From: Angiostrongylus vasorum
Taxonomy: Eukaryota > Nematoda > Chromadorea > Rhabditida > Metastrongylidae
Assembly (NCBI GenBank): GCA_018806985.1
Contig: JADANN010000431.1
Span: forward strand, 1,302,001-1,366,000
Length of the DNA: 64,000 nt
Direction of reading: 5' to 3'
Part shown: one piece after another, positions 46,471 to 57,690 of the stretch
Layout of the letters: every line of letters starts with the position of its first letter
Numbering within the stretch: position 1 is the stretch's first letter
Program-made: the position numbers and the translations under genes
Notes under the pieces: generated by a model
Seen by the model: only the letters and a program-made list of their open reading frames with translations
Databases searched by the model: none
Told to the model about the DNA's origin: nothing

Positions 46471-46802
46471 CTGGATAATTAGCCGGCTCCTTATTCTTAA
46501 TGTTGTCATCTGATATATTAAATGCATTTTTTATGCTATAAAAGGTAATTTTTTTCTACTTATTAAAATACTTTTTCCTGGGTTTACGCCTTGACATGGT
46601 GGAGATGTTCCTTAGTATCACAGAGTGGTGATATAAGGGAACAAGTGGTTAAGCGTCACGTGATCTCAATTGCTCAAGGATCTAGTGCGTACTCGAATGC
46701 ATTCGTGGTATCGTACGGTGACCGAACGTGCACCTCTGCCCCAGACAATGACTTTCCAAGGCTTATTATTTGTGAACTAATGTTTTATCCTCATGTACAT
46801 TA

Positions 46803-46880
46803 CTGATACTATGACGAAAACGTCAAAACGTTAGCCAAATAAAACAATTTTTATACCCCTCGTGTAAGCTTAACACTTTA
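46803..46880 (+). repeat. Family H 3' end, copy 3
   Basis: CTATGACGAAAACGTC, AAAACGTTAGCC, AAATAAAACAATTTTTATAC and CCCTCGTGTAAGCTTA, parallel to 17626-17705. Confidence 0.6.
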
Positions 46881-46889
46881 ACTCTGCTG

Positions 46890-47244
46890 ATTGTGAAATA
46901 TAACTTTAATGATGCTGAGATATTTGCAAAACTCCGGACCGCAGGTGTCTACGGTGGAGAACGAACGCGCTATTAGTCCTTTACGGGGAGTAGCGCGCTC
47001 ACCACCACACAATGCGGGTCCTTCGTTTCGCCTGTCTCTCAGCTAGTTTTATTGATCTTTTGCCATCAGCAATCAAGATCAATAGAACTAGCTGAGGAGA
47101 CAGGCGAAACGAAGGACCCGCATTGTGTGGTGGTGAGCGCGCTACTCCCCGGAAAGGACAATAGCGCGTTCGTTCCCCACCGTAGACACCTGCGGTCCGA
47201 AGTTTTGCAAATATCTCAGCATCATTAAAGTTATATTTCGCAAT
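46890..47244. repeat. Large near-perfect palindrome made of two head-to-head SINE-B copies
   Basis: Arms of about 169 bases (46890-47058 and 47075-47244) around a 16-base loop. Each arm runs from GATCAATAGAACTAGCTGAG through GACAGGCGAAACGAAGGACC and GCGCGTTCGTTC... to the SINE-B end GTTATATTTCGCAAT. Arm identity is very high. The right arm continues into the normal SINE-B 3' tail (to about 47300). Confidence 0.9.
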
Positions 47245-47669
47245 ATATACCCTGCCGCTAAAAAGAGTAGGCAGTAAATAATAAGTCAAAATTGTGATTA
47301 TATCTGCTAATTGTTTTACTAGCGAAGTTAAAGTGACGGCTTTGAAAATTGCTTATACTAATTTGCTGACCCCGGAGTGTTGGCTTAGGAGAGAGTGGTT
47401 CAATGGGCGACTATGTATACAGTAGAGAACACCTCCAGCCAGCAAGCAATACAACCCCTCAGCTTCGATATACAGCTGAGAATTTATGCGTAGATAAATT
47501 CGTCCCAAGTATGATGCAGTTCGAAACTTCCACCAAGAAACTTACATAGAAAATAGGCCAACTTCAGGAAGTTTCGTTTGTAGAGACTTATATAAAACTA
47601 GAACTTATATATATGAGTAACATAAAATTTGCTGACAACCTATCGTGATGGCATCAGAACGCCCCTCAC

Positions 47670-47774
47670 AAGGTTATTTTGCGAGTAGCATGAAGGGAAA
47701 CCCTCTGAAGGAGGAAGAAAAGGGTTGCAAGCTCCCATAAACTGCGCATCCTCGTTTCCGATATCATATGGGTC
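47670..47774 (-). CDS. Candidate internal exon, unrecognised product
   Basis: A strong TTTTTCACAG acceptor, 35 codons (DPYDIGNEDAQFMGACNPFL, PPSEGFPSCYSQNNL), then a CTT|GTGAGG donor, with phase 0 at both ends. Two Cys residues and Pro/Ser-rich text suggest a secreted or extracellular protein, but that is inference. Confidence 0.35.
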
Positions 47775-47899
47775 CTGTGAAAAACGACAGAAATCTCCGG
47801 TTGCAAATGACGTGATTCTTATCAGAACAAAACAACACCACAAAATATCATGCGTTGCTTGCTTTTGATGTTGATTTTGCTAGCCTGTTTATGCCACGA

Positions 47900-48387
47900 T
47901 GTTGTTTTCAAGAGCTGATCCTTACCCTCTCATGAGTTCGTAGGTTACATCCGAAATCAAACTAGACCGTCCTAAGAGTAACAGAATTCGAAATGAGGAT
48001 CACACGAGTTTGTTAGTACCTAAGTAGAAGTGATTCTCTCATAAAATATCAGTGTAGTAGGCTTTGTCTTCTATTTTGCTACTTGTTATGCATTACACCG
48101 ACTCATAAGCGATCATATCACGTCCTCGTCCGTTTTTCAACCGCAGCAAAGAGTTCTTTTAAATATACATGATTTCGTTGCTATGAACATCAAGGTAGTA
48201 AGGTCGGGCCAAAATGAATACGGAATCGAGAACCTTGGACTGAAAGACTGAAATGAGAATCGAAACCGTCTTATTGATTACATACATACTTCACCCATGA
48301 ATATTTGCTTTTTGGCTAACAGAAAAGTATCTACTGGAGCACGATGGCATAGTCCTCGCAATCATATCCTCATAAGATGATTCTTTT
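47900..48387. other. Gene-less stretch
   Basis: Nothing recognised. Confidence 0.4.
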
Positions 48388-48890
48388 TTGAAACCTTCGT
48401 ATTGTCAACCTTTCATACTGGATTCGATCGCTGGCTTTTCATATAGCATACAGCTGGTAATAATTTTTCATTTTGGCGGCGCAGCAGGGAAAAAAATTTC
48501 AGTGGTGGCCCAAAAGAATCAACCAAAGAACGCCACCGAACCTCCAAGAACACAGTGTTCACTTATCATGCGCTCAGCAAAGGTGAAGTTCGTATTAGAT
48601 CCTATCTTTGAAAGTTCAGTTTATGTCTCTTCTTCGCAGTCATGTGTCAGACCTCAAAACTTCCGCCTAAGGAGAACCACCTTCTTGCAAATAAGAGTCA
48701 TGATCACAAGTATGAAGGAATCCAAGTGTCTAAATTCAAAAAGCGTTATGATAATTTTTTGTTTGAGCTCAAAGACCATATTCTGAACGTGCTTTTCGCA
48801 ACTTATGCTACAAAATGGCTTCAAAACGAGAGCATCTCTGACATGTGGAAAACCTTGTGTACGATATTGTTTTCTCTTCAATTCTATTGA
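48388..48890 (+). other. Coding-like block, unrecognised
   Basis: Open text VVAQKNQPKNATEPPRTQCS then LIMRSAK ends at an AAG|GTGAAG donor. After a TTCGCAG acceptor another frame reads SKLPPKENHLLANKSHDHKY and SKFKKRYDNFLFELKDHIL. It might be one or two exons or an old transposon; the frames do not join cleanly. Confidence 0.22.
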
Positions 48891-49754
48891 AGAATAGTGA
48901 CCAAAGAGATCAACTTTGCAACCAGCGACCGCGACCGTACTTCGTGTTGACTCTGCTCTAGAATCACCTCAAAAACTCTTTAGAAGAGTGGTTCATTTAT
49001 TCTAGAGACTCGGTTTGAACATTTAGGAACGAAGAAAAAGAAATGATGAGGAGACTATCCGAAAGAAGGACCTCTTCTGAAGGGAAGCTACTGAGCAGGT
49101 GTTGAACCAAAGACTACACTTTTTGCAGTACTTTCCTCGACAGTGGACATTCTGGCACTATACTAATTTTTTGTCGGTTCGGAAACGCAGACACCAGACA
49201 GGATGCAATTACTCCCGTAAGGCTATCACCTACAAAATGGGCAAACGTAATCGTAGCTCACATCAACGAGCCTCGTTCGATTTATACATTACTGAGTGAT
49301 ATTGGCAAACATCACTCTACACAAAATGACTATCAACTTGGACTCTGGTTCTCAAGAAACGAAACCACTTAAAGCGATCCAAACCTTGCGCAGGTTGTTA
49401 ACATGGGCATTCCGTATATCCAATTAAAAGTAAAGTCATTCGTTGAATGAGTTTAGGCGAAGTCCATTTGTAGTTTTTTTAACAGGACCTACAGCTCTAG
49501 TCCTACTTTCTCACTCGTGACGACGAAATTCATTTAACTCGCAATAATTCATACTTAAAGTGGACTCTTAAATACTCAATGGCATGCGCGTCCTCATTTA
49601 CTGTAAAGCTCCTAACAGACTTTCAATCCATTTCATTGCATTACATCGAAGGCGTTCCATGAAAATGGTCCTATTTGGTGTGCTGGTTATTTTATGACTT
49701 GGAGATAACTGGTCTTCTTATCGGTGATGAGACATTGAACGCTGCTCATCACAG

Positions 49755-49836
49755 ATCTTTACCGTGTCCAGTCGACGGCCCTTGTGAATCGGAAAGAGGA
49801 TCGCTTCTTTATGATATGTTGTCTTCCACAACACCG
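49755..49836 (+). CDS. Candidate exon of an unrecognised gene
   Basis: Acceptor GCTCATCACAG, then 27 codons SLPCPVDGPCESERGSLLYD MLSSTTP, then donor GTAATC, phase 0 end. It accepts phase 2 from the candidate at 44758. No homology recognised. Confidence 0.25.
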
Positions 49837-49899
49837 GTAATCCGAGTGTCAAGTAGACCAGTTAAAAAATGCTTCGTAATAGACCAAATTCTTTGTCAA

Positions 49900-50489
49900 A
49901 ACAATGCCTAGAAGAACGTTGCTAAAAATTCTCTCGGCAGAAGAAACTACTAGCAGTAAGGACGCCTTGAAAAAGAGCAGAAAAGTTGTTTTCAGCAAGT
50001 GTTTTCTTTCATTTAAGACAAAGTGCTAAATTTATATATTATTAACCATAAATAGTATGAAAAAGACATATGAAAAAGTGGATGTTGATCAAACCCATGT
50101 AATAACTATGGCAGATTGAAGTTCTTTAAGAAATTCGCTGACAAATGGACATACTTCAAATTGGGCAACGTAAAAAAAGTTCAAGGGTTAAGTCGAATTG
50201 TGATACAGTGTTTTGTATCCTTGAAAATAAGTCTGCCTCAAATTTACGTATTACAAGAAAAACATAAAGACAGCGTAGGCTCAGGTGCTTTGTCACCTCC
50301 ACTACCGATCATCGTCCCTTACGTGGCATATCACCACGTCATCTTTCATGGTCTTATCACTTTTTTTCTACAATACAGTAAAGTAAATTGAAAAGAGAAC
50401 CGACTTTTCTATTCGTTTTTTTGAAGACTTTGGTCCAAATGTATTGGATGTTAACAGATTTTTTCCCTTAACGTTTAGTGATCAGCTGC
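49900..50489. other. Gene-less stretch
   Basis: Nothing recognised. Confidence 0.4.
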
Positions 50490-50850
50490 GCTTTATAACA
50501 CGCGCAAGAGAAAGGACGATATCTGTCTCCCGCATACCGCAAGTGAGGTAATGGATCCGAAGCTTCACGCATCTCCAACGATCAAGACGAAAGACGCCGC
50601 TCTAGTCGCCAAGCTGTAGAAGATAAGACTAGCTCGACACGTATTGCGTATGAATGACAACCAATGGACAAGAGCCGTTAGTGACTGGGTTCCTCGACAT
50701 ATCAAACGTACGGCAACAAAGCCACCGACCCGATAGTCAGATTGCTTAACGAGAACACTGGAAGAAAGATACGATGCTTAATGAGTCCCTATAGCGAGTA
50801 GAACGCATTGGGCTAATCTTGTACGCGGCAGGGGTTTGCTGACAGTGGAG
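50490..50850 (+). pseudogene. LINE C-terminal fragment (second RTE-like lineage)
   Basis: The plus strand reads ARERTISVSRIPQVR, then ARHVLRMNDNQWTRAVSDWV, PRHIKRTATKPPTR*SD, and TLEERYDA then SRTHWANLVRGRG, with stops. This is the conserved LINE tail H(V/I)xRxxDxRWT...WxPRxxKRxxGRPPTRW. Wording differs from the 22600 copy (MGRTDDRWAKKTVE), so it is a different element. Confidence 0.75.
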
Positions 50851-51093
50851 TCACTCGACGATCAACATACGTCAGGTGATAAAGGTGAGCGTTAAATGGT
50901 GCGACTGTTTTTTTTATCATAATGAAGTCACTGTGCTTTTACGTTTCTCGTTTTGAGGCTTTCTAGCACCTAATATTCTGCCATACTCTTGTAAGAACAT
51001 CCATTTTAAAAATATTCATGTCACATTCTACGTTTAATATTTAGAGCTATTACGCGGTTTCATCGAACGATTTCGTTTTCTGCCATTTTTTTT

Positions 51094-51265
51094 CTAGCTA
51101 GCTAACTGAGAGAAACGCAAAGCAAGGGCCTCCGTGGAGCAGTGTGTAATGCGCGAGCCCCTGGAAAGGGGAAATGGTCCGATGAAAAGTGGTTCGATCT
51201 GGCCCGAGGTCCAGGTTTTGCGAATAGCTCAGCATCGTTGTGGTTGTTTTCTGCCATTATTTCCC
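51094..51265 (+). repeat. SINE-B copy, partial
   Basis: CTAGCTAACTGAGAGAAACG, GCCTCCGTGGAGCAGTGTGT, AATGCGCGAGCCCCTGGAAA, box B-like GTGGTTCGATCTGGCCC and TAGCTCAGCATCGTTGTGG. Confidence 0.8.
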
Positions 51266-52239
51266 CTACATACCGTCTTATCTATTTGCACGTTTCTAAA
51301 CATGGATAACGTAAACAAGCCTTACTATCGTTTCGCACCTCAGTTGATTAAAATTCTTTTGTTCAAGCTTCCGCTAGCCCATTTCAGTGGTAGGAAAATC
51401 ACAGAATACTCTTTTAAATGGCATCGCGATAGAGGAAGCATTCCTCAGTATCCGGACATCCAAGAAAGGCTTAGACTCATTATATTTAAGTCACCATGAT
51501 TACCAGAAATGAATTGACTTTGGATTCGTGAAGAGACCTTAAAATTTATGAAACATTTCTATTTTCGCTGACAGAGAGTTAGCAATATGAAAGAAATATA
51601 ATAGGAAATATGAAGGATTTTTTTCGCAGTTGCCTATCTCTGTGGATCGAAAGAAGGCTTCCCGTTAGATTTCTTCTGAGGCGATGGAAGTTCCTAGCAT
51701 AGCTTTGTTATTAGTAAGCTTTTCGGTAGGAATAGCCAACTTCTCAGCTTGACTGACTTGCCGGAAGAGCGAACCTCTTCTGTTCATCGCAATCTGACGC
51801 TTATGATCAATCCTCTTCTACAGTAAAATGCTAAGCCATTACTCTCACACAACATTATATGATTCGATTCGGTTTTTTCTCTCAAATTTTATTAAAGCAA
51901 AAGTGCAAAGCAATGAGAAGAAGGTGCTTTAAAAGAGAGCCAACCTCGTTTTCTTTTTCAGACCTACTGTGCTTTCCTCATGGGACTGAATTCATCGAAC
52001 GACATGGGTACTTCGCTGTTTGCTTATAAGACTAGATAATTTTTCGTTCTAAATGCATATCGTTTCTCTTGTTTGTTCATAAAAGCGGCGGTGTCATTTC
52101 CATTTATTTTCGTTGCCACTCATTTTATCGCTTTCGTGACGATTAAACGAAAAAAACACAGACGAGTATTTAGACCAAAATGAATACATTAATGGATTTT
52201 ATAGCGGAACTAATCCAATGGAGATGAAGTGACGATCGC
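51266..52239. other. Upstream flank of the GPCR gene
   Basis: No further upstream exon seen. An in-frame TGA just before the ATG at 52240 supports that start for the first coding exon. No promoter element was identified. Confidence 0.35.
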
Positions 52240-55200
52240 ATGAGTGAATCATTGAGGTTCAAAAAAATGTGCGAGATGGGTTCGATTCCGCTCAACGACG
52301 CCGCTTGGCTCGCCGACGTGGTCGGTACATTGCATAGTGGCTATGCACACATTCATCCCTACATAGCCGTAGCGCTTTGTCTTGCCGGTAAGCATATCGA
52401 TTTCCTTTATACTATTTATATTTTACTTATCTTCCTTGGGACACGGGTAACACCGCGGTTACATATCCCCAGCAAGAGGAAGGCGATACGAAGAATCCGC
52501 ATGGTGTGGTGTAAACGGGTAAGCCCTCGGAAAGGATAACAGTATGTTCCATCCTCACCGCAGACACCTGCGGTCCGGAATTTTGGAAATGTTTCAGCAT
52601 CATTGTAACTGCATTCCACATAACACCGTGATTTAAAAAAAATGTGATAGGCAGTATATAAAAAGTTAGTATTATAAGGACATATATTATAAAAAACCAA
52701 GCCCTTCTTCCTCCTGGATCGCGATGTTAGGTACCAGAGTTGTTTGTGAGGACAAGAAGACTGACTTGACACCTCGTTAGACCTCTACGAACGACTGTAA
52801 TGGCAAATTGTGCAACCTCAACGATTTAACGAATGGAGTCGCATGTACGAAGCATTCCTGAAGGGTTGACCAGTGCTCGACATATTGTCTTTTTCAGCCA
52901 TCTTTTTTTTCTTCAAACAGCATTCAACAGTTACTCCTGTCGAAGGACTCACAACAAAGCGCTTTTGAGCTCTGTCGGAGCTGTGAAATTCGTCATAGGA
53001 GCGATCAGTTGTGCTTTAAAAAACGATTGTTTTGGCGCTGTTGTCAGTCTCAAATCAGAGCAGCTCACCTAAAAAATTTTTTTAGTAGTTTAAAGAACTC
53101 CGGCTATTCAGCGTCTTTGAATGGATCCTAAATCCGCTGGAAAACTACCCTGTACAAATGAATCCGGTATGATCGATTGCTATTTTGACACACAAAAAAA
53201 CTCGTAGCTATGATGAAAATAAGGCAAAATGGGAAGAATACAAGATGAGCGCGAAAAATATACATGGAGGTAAAATTCGTTAAGGAGACGAAGACCACTG
53301 TTATGAGTTATTGGCTCCTGTAATATATGTTGACTGATGGTCGAATTTTCTAGAATTTGACATTTCGCCTTAATCCTATACTTGTGCAACTGGTTATTTC
53401 ACTTTGTAGTAATTTCGAAACAGGCTTTTAAAAAATTTAAAAAAAAGAAACCTTTTAGGAAATTGTCTACGACTTTTTTCGAGAAAATTTGATTTCGGAA
53501 GCATTGGTTACGGTAGCTAGAGTTCTATTATAATGGCGCCTAAAGAAAGGTTACCATAATTTCTTTTCCAGGAAACTCTCAACAATCTAAAATTTCTCAA
53601 CATTCTTTGACTGCTAGATGGACAGAAATGTTACAATGGTAGCTAATCAAAATGATATCATGTCTTTTTCTTCGGTGGAAAATATGGAGATTTACTGTGC
53701 CAGATTCTGAACGATACACAGAGTCGGAGAGGGCTGCGACACACACGTGGAATCGATCCCAGTGCCCATGGCCCACCAAGCCTTCTATCCCTCCGTGCTC
53801 GGCAAATTAGTACTAAACTTGTCTTGGAGGATAGCAGCACTGGCTCGATATATCGGTAGGCCACCGCGAGTCATTGTAAAGGCCACATGTGCATTCAATC
53901 ACCTCCAAACGATGCTTAATGAAGTAGGATGCATGGGCATCCCTCAAGGGTTGATCAACGCCGAACGCTTTATCCTCTTTATTTGATCCTTGATATATCC
54001 TTTATCCCTTTTGTTTCACTTAGATTTCAAATTTTAAACAGGCTTTGATCTAAACTCGGTACGAATCTTCGTAGAAATGGATGCAGCGTTGGAGTCTTTC
54101 TTCCACAAGATCAAAATTCACAGATCGGCAATAATAAATAATCCTTCCAGTTCTAAAAACCAAACAGAAACCAGCAGAACAGACGTTTTTAAAGCAAAAC
54201 TTTAAAAAACCTTACAGAATCAAAAAGAATCAACAGCGAGTTTAAGAAGCCTAAGAACAGCTGAAGAAGTAACAGATGAAAAGATTTCCATCTCTTTTTT
54301 TCACTGATAAGCTAATAAGAGGTTGTTAGAAAAATTTATTCCGGCAATATTTTTGGCGAATATATTTTTTCCATAGCAGCAATGATTCGAGGCGGTTGTC
54401 CACAGCCGTCTGTTCTTGCGATGTAGGTATTGAAAAAGGACCTCACATCGGGTAGAATGTCTTGCAATGGAACTCTTCTCAAGTAAAGTAACCTCGAAAA
54501 TGAACGCTTGGAAACGACAGACTCAAATCATTCATCACATTCTGAAAAAAGGCGAATACGCCGAAGTATTAGCCGAACAAAAGTTTTTTCTTTATTTTAT
54601 GTTAGCTCGTCAGTGAGGAAAGACATTGATCACCCATATTGGGATTAAATGAAAGCCGGTTTGCAAACGGCAAGCTTTCGGAAGTGTGTTTCAGACTTGC
54701 TTGCATAACTATTGATTAAAATGTACAAAAAAAGTCACATAAGGAAAAACTGAAAAATTAGAAAGTGACTGGGAAAAGTCGACAGCTAATAAAGGCCTTC
54801 TAGTTTCTAGACATCTCAGAACATTTATTTTTTACCAGCAAATGGCTTCGTTTGTACTTCATGATATCTGCCAGTTCAAAGGAGAAGTAAGAAAGTCCTC
54901 CATTTGCATTGAATTACGACACATACTGGATTCAGTCATAATTATTTGACTAATAATTATGAAGAAAAAATACCGGAATCTGATTTGGTAGAGAAAACAT
55001 AGGTTCTATTAAATGCTCTAATTCGTCCTGTATGCTTGGTGTTCTCCTGGTCTGTAGTGCAGTTCAACAAGGTCCAACTCAGTTGCTTAACGTACCATAT
55101 TTAACTCTAGCAGTCAGCTTAGAAGCGGATATCGGCACAGTTCTTTTCTGGACCCGGAATCATCGAAATATGGGTTTTCATGCGTAGCTAAGACAAAACT

Positions 55201-57618
55201 TCCTAAAACTACAATTGCCACCACATTATAGTGAAATATTATAAAAATTCTAAAGATTTTGAATGCTTTTGTTTCTGTTGCCCGATTGCACTGTGTTGTA
55301 TTAGCTTGGACGTATTCGTAAGTCCTGAGGTTTCCGTCAAGGAAAATTGAGGCCGAAAATGAGCTTGGCTACCTGGTCACTCCACTAAACGTAGGGTTCT
55401 AGTAACGTAATAAAATGCCGTCCAACACTGACCAAAAGATAGTACAAACTAAATGCATTCACATTTATCCAAAATAAATCGGGTGTAAGGAGAGCGCTTG
55501 TGACGAAGTGGTTAGAGGTGCCGTACAACACACTGGCTCGGTTGTCGGTTCGATGTCGCTCCCCGAATTCACTAAGCTTTCCATCCTTCTGGGGTCGGCA
55601 AATTCGTATAGACCAAATACGAGTTCATGTACCTTTACCATGCTATTAATGATTTCCAATGCATGGAGCATTGCTTAAGCTTTAATCACTGTCGAGCAAT
55701 TTATCCTTATACCGCCCATGAATGGGTGCATGGAGAGCAGTGGTTAGAGTTGCTCAACAATACGCATGGGATTCGACCCAGTGCCCAAGCTCAGCAACTC
55801 TTCGTTCTCTCCAGAGTCCAAAAATTGTTGCCAGAACTGTATGGGAGGATAGCAGCACTGCTCGAATACATCGGCAGACCACCAGGAGTCATTGCTTAAG
55901 CTAGGTATGCACTCTATCACCTCCAACAACACTTGATGAGATAGAATGAGTCGCGGCATCCTTCAGAGATTGATCAACGTTCAGACTTTTTATCCTTTAT
56001 CCTTTATCCTTTATCCTTTATACCGCCTATAAAGTTTTCAGAGGAGTGTCATTAAACAACGTCTTTAGAAAACCGTACCTAGTTTTGATATGGGTGATTG
56101 CTGAGAAGAAAGTGCTATGAAATTCGCTTTTTCTAGCCCACGTTGAGTCATACGTTACGAAAAAATTCTTAGAACCTTGATTTCTATTGCAATCTTTAAA
56201 ACCACAAACCTAATGGGTTTGAAACAAAAGGCCTCTTAGTATTCTGAACTGATCGCCTTTCTTTTCCTCGGATCACGAACTCTGAATATTTCGATTCTAG
56301 GAACAGCGATGAACGCCGTCACAGTTGTGGTGTTCACACGACCGTCTATGCTTTCTCCAATCAACGCCATTCTATGCGCGGTAGCGATCTGTGATATTTT
56401 GGTGATGACATCCGTGTTGGTGTTCGTCTACCATTTTCTTATATCGGCAGCTTTTTAGGTACGATAAAAATCAATGTTACGATATTTTGGTATAAAAGCA
56501 GATGTTTTGAAGTTAGAAAAAACACAACACAACTCATATGGCCATATTTTTTTTACTGAGGAGGGAAAGAAACTTCGTATAAATTTGAACCTACCTTTAA
56601 GTATGATTTCTGCCGTTTTTTTACGGCCACCCTCTTTCCAAATACGAAAGGGTTCGAAGAGAATTGATGAAGTTTTCAACTTATCCTTTAAGGGCGAAGC
56701 ACTACTTGGAAAGTTATGATGGGTGACAAGGATGAATTGACTTAGCTATGGTCTCCTCTCGAGTGCCACAATGAGTAATGGTCTTATAGATTAGTAGGTT
56801 ATACGTCAACTGAGTGCAAATAGCAGTTTTGGTAGAAGTGGACGAAAAGGAAATCCAGGATGATGTTATTCATTAGCCATCATGATGGGGGTAACTACTA
56901 CTTCAGGGCGTCTAATGCTTTTGACTTTGGTTTTGCAGTTGTCAAAATGTTGGGCTCCAACTGAAAATTTTAATCGTAATCCACCATTCACCTCCTAATT
57001 TATCCATAACTGCTTTGTATTTTTATCTTCCCTCTCTTTTGCTCCCTTCATGCTCAGAACGAAGCTAGTGCCTCTTTGTGGGTTTCCGCACTTTCCAACA
57101 TGAATGATTTCTTGTCGTATTCGGTGTATTGGTTTGCCTTGTATTCTCGTGATTGAATTAAATGGGCCATCACTCATCGTCGTTTTTGTTCATATCTTAT
57201 AGAAAAAGTGGGCCAACTATACGATTGGTTTTTTGAACTTCACTGCTTGAGGTTTGTTTAATTTTAGAGAAATAGAATTGTGCAAGAATAGGTGATAGTC
57301 CAATCTCGCCTAGACTTTATGAAAACAGCCACGTCGGTTAGGCAGAACCTCCAGTCTGCTATAATGTCCTCTGTTTCGCTATGATGCTCTCCATTCGAAA
57401 GACTTCTGTGTCTAACGATGATGGGAGGCTTTCAGGCATCTGAACTACCTTTATTGGTCTTGGTTATCACGACAGACTTATGGAACCACTCGTCAATCAC
57501 ATTGTTCCAATTCTTCAATGAAAGTGTGTAGATCTTCAGTGCTACCTCTGTGACCAATCGTTGCCTAGATACCACTATGACAACATTTTTTGAAACAACA
57601 ATATTCTACGTAGAAATA

Positions 57619-57690
<72 letters not shown>

